Below are positions 62,031-64,000 of a stretch of DNA of 64,000 nucleotides, in pieces. The stretch is from Coriaria nepalensis (taxonomy: Eukaryota > Streptophyta > Magnoliopsida > Cucurbitales > Coriariaceae). How positions within the stretch are numbered: position 1 is the stretch's first letter; each line of letters starts with the position of its first letter. The stretch lies in contig CP114481.1 of assembly GCA_027186245.1 (NCBI GenBank), forward strand, positions 39,959,501 to 40,023,500, written 5' to 3'. Position numbers and translations under genes: made by a program. The notes beneath the pieces are model-generated. The model made no database searches. It was not told the origin of the DNA and saw nothing but the letters and a program-made list of their open reading frames with translations.

Positions 62031-64000
62031 CATAACTTGCAAATGATCATTGCAAGGAAAGTGTGCATTCGTTTAACCTTAAAATCATTTCAATGAGTCA
62101 TTGCAAGTCAATAACTTATTTCAAAGCAAGTCGAACGAATTCGAGTTTTGCACTACAGACACAACTTTTGTGCATAACTTGCAAATGATCAGTGCAAGGA
62201 AAGTGTGCATTCGTTTAACCTTAAAATCATTTCAATGAGTCATTGCAAGTCAATAACTTATTTCAAAGCAATTCGAACGAATTCTAGTTTTGCACTACAG
62301 ACACAACTTTTGTGCATAACTTGCAAATGATCAGTGCAAAGAAAGTGTGCATTCGTTTAACCTTAAAATCATTTCAATGAGTCATTGCAAGTCAATAACT
62401 TATTTCAAAGCAATTCGAACGAAATCTAGTTTTGCACTACAGACACAGCTTTTGTGCATAACTTGCAAATGATCATTGCAAGGAAAGTGTGCATTCGTTT
62501 AACCTTAAAATCATTTCAATGAGTCATTGCAACTCAATAACTTATGTCAAAGCAAGTCGAACGAATTCTAGTTTTGCACTACAGACACAACTTTTGTGCA
62601 TAACTTGCAAATGATCAGTGCAAGGAAAGTGTGCATTCGTTTAACCTTAAAATCATTTCAATGAGTCATTGCAAGTCAATAAATTATGTGAAAGCAAGTC
62701 GAACGAATTCTAGTTTTCTACTAAAAACGAAACTTTTGTGCATAACTTGCAAATGAGCAGTGCAAGGAAAGTGTGCATTCGTTTAACCTTAAAATCATTT
62801 CAATGAGTCATTGCAAGTCAATAACTTATTTCAAAGCAATTCGAACGAATTCTAGTTTTGCACTACAGACACAACTTTTGTGCATAACTTGCAAATGATC
62901 ATTGCAAGGAAAGTGTGCATTCGTTTAAATTAAAATCATTTCAAAGAGTCCTTTCAAGACAATAACTTATTTGAAAGCAAGTCGAACGAATTCTAATTTT
63001 GCACTACAGCCACAACTTTTGCGCATAACTTGCAAATGATCATTGCAAGGAAAGTGTGCATTCGTTTAACCTTAAAATCATTTCAATGAGTCATTGCAAG
63101 TCAATAACTTATTTCAAAGCAAGTCGAACGAATTCGAGTTTTGCACTACAGACACAACTTTTGTGCATAACTTGCAAATGATCAGTGCAAGGAAAGTGTG
63201 CATTCGTTTAACCTTAAAATCATTTCAATGAGTCATTGCAAGTCAATAACTTATTTCAAAGCAATTCGAACGAATTCTAGTTTTGCACTACAGACACAAC
63301 TTTTGTGCATAACTTGCAAATGATCAGTGCAAAGAAAGTGTGCATTCGTTTAACCTTAAAATCATTTCAATGAGTCATTGCAAGTCAATAACTTATTTCA
63401 AAGCAATTCGAACGAAATCTAGTTTTGCACTACAGACACAGCTTTTGTGCATAACTTGCAAATGATCATTGCAAGGAAAGTGTGCATTCGTTTAACCTTA
63501 AAATCATTTCAATGAGTCATTGCAACTCAATAACTTATGTCAAAGCAAGTCGAACGAATTCTAGTTTTGCACTACAGACACAACTTTTGTGCATAAATTG
63601 CAAATGATCAGTGCAAGGAAAGTGTGCATTCGTTTAACCTTAAAATCATTTCAATGAGTCATTGCAAGTCAATAATTTATGTGAAAGCAAGTCGAACGAA
63701 TTCTAGTTTTCTACTAAAAACAAAACTTTTGTGCATAACTTGCAAATGAGCAGTGCAAGGAAAGTGTGCATTCGTTTAACCTTAAAATCATTTCAATGAG
63801 TCATTGCAAGTCAATAACTTATTTCAAAGCAATTCGAACGAATTCTAGTTTTGCACTACAGACACAACTTTTGTGCATAACTTGCAAATGATCATTGCAA
63901 GGAAAGTGTGCATTCGTTTAAATTAAAATCATTTCAAAGAGTCCTTTCAAGACAATAACTTATTTGAAAGCAAGTCGAACGAATTCTAATTTTGCACTAC
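61475..64000 (+). repeat. 7-monomer HOR, at least two copies (993-bp period), cut by window end
   Basis: TTTCAAGACAATAAC at 61960, 62953 and 63946, CTACAGCCAC at about 62011 and 63004, GAAATCTAG at about 62420 and 63413, and AAATGAGCAGTG at 62752 and 63745 are 993 bp apart, i.e. seven units less one deleted base. Each copy carries one TTTAAATTAAA deletion in the same place. The block continues past the right edge. Confidence 0.87.
63938..64000 (+). repeat. Partial last monomer (63 bases)
   Basis: A type C unit beginning AGAGTCCTTTCAAGACAATAAC and ending at GCACTAC, truncated by the window edge. It corresponds to the unit at about 62945, one 7-unit period earlier. Confidence 0.9.

Larger units (their letters stand above)
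55351..63927 (+). repeat. Cluster 2 of one-base-deleted type C modules
   Basis: TTTAAATTAAAATC occurs at 55351, 57338, 60796, 61931, 62924 and 63917, each giving a 141-bp unit. Intact TTTAAAATTAAAATC modules are interspersed (about 56344, 58615, 59041, 59467, 60177, 61648). Unlike most of cluster 1 these keep AAAATCATTTC, so the deletion here may have a different origin. Between 38.2 and 55.3 kb I saw only intact modules. Confidence 0.86.
1..64000 (+). repeat. 142-bp satellite DNA array, 450 complete units plus a partial one
   Basis: The window is tandem copies of a 142-bp unit, all in one orientation. Taking the unit to begin at TGAGTCATT, starts fall at 1, 143, 285 and so on, and the last partial unit starts at 63938. 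Nearly every unit contains GAATTC, GTGCATAACTTGC and GTGTGCATTCGTTTAA in the same order. No base range lacks the repeat, so there is no gene-bearing gap to describe. G+C of an exemplar unit is 47/142. Unit length and the EcoRI site match the Tenebrio molitor major satellite as I remember it. Its role would be pericentromeric heterochromatin; that is family knowledge, not visible here. The monomer-level call is certain, the species name less so. Confidence 0.98.

Noticed and set aside
1..64000. CRISPR-like periodic repeats
   Set aside because: The whole 142-bp period is conserved, with no short repeat alternating with unique spacers, and no cas-like coding sequence is present.
1..64000. Telomeric repeats (TTAGG or the TCAGG type known from tenebrionid beetles)
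   Set aside because: No tandem pentamers of either type were seen; the array is interior and not subtelomeric by this criterion.
1..64000. Bacterial or phage genes, tRNA, rRNA, riboswitch or origin
   Set aside because: Nothing but the 142-bp unit is present in any part of the window on either strand; the sequence is eukaryotic heterochromatin-type satellite.

Overview
The whole 64 kb window is one uninterrupted, head-to-tail satellite DNA array. I see no protein-coding gene, RNA gene, transposon or unique-sequence island. The repeat unit is 142 bp, about 33% G+C, and every unit lies in the same orientation. Counting from base 1 there are 450 complete units plus a 63-base partial unit at the right end. 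Summing the individual length changes I found (net +37 bp over 450 x 142) reproduces the observed phase of the last unit, so little is unaccounted for beyond compensating pairs. Most units carry one EcoRI site (GAATTC). Unit length, EcoRI periodicity and base composition match what I recall of the major satellite of the yellow mealworm beetle Tenebrio molitor (142 bp, EcoRI-defined, about half the genome, pericentromeric heterochromatin of all chromosomes). The species call is recognition from memory, not a database match.

The units are not uniform. Four recurrent sequence types are visible: type A (GCAAGTCG, TTATGTC, ATCAGTGC), type B (GCAATTCG, TTATTTC, ATCATTGC), type C (preceded by TTTAAAATTAAAATC, begins AGAGTCCTTTC, has TTCTAATTTTGC) and type D (TTTTCTACTAAAAACAC). 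Their order is itself repeated, which makes a nested, locally changing higher-order repeat (HOR) landscape: 11/12-mer (1-3265), 18-mer with an internal 4-mer (3266-8946), 6-mer (9799-11502), 13-, 15- and 16-monomer spacings (12.7-20.5 kb), 23-mer (18.05-24.57 kb) with nested 8-mer (22.9-25.4 kb), 13-mer (27.2-30.3 kb), 17-mer with nested 3-mer (30.4-33.7 kb), 19-mer (35-38.5 kb), 6-mer (38.7-40.0 kb), 11-mer (41.2-44.1 kb), 7-mer (45.3-47.3 kb), 14-mer (47.0-50.5 kb), a 31-monomer-spaced block (46.1-51.8 kb), 14-mer (54.65-58.2 kb), 6-mer (60.3-62.0 kb) and 7-mer (about 61.5-64 kb). This pattern is expected from repeated unequal exchange or segmental amplification inside an array.

Length is strikingly constrained. 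I found 17 units that are not 142 bp; 16 differ by one base, and 12 of those share the same A-tract deletion in the type C module. The single gross break is at about 60,327, where a 51-bp partial unit is joined out of register. Each unit carries three dyad-symmetric elements, including a perfect TGAGTCA palindrome at the unit boundary. The sites that distinguish types A and B fall inside two of these dyads. The window holds no gene system; what merits a second look is array architecture, not genes.
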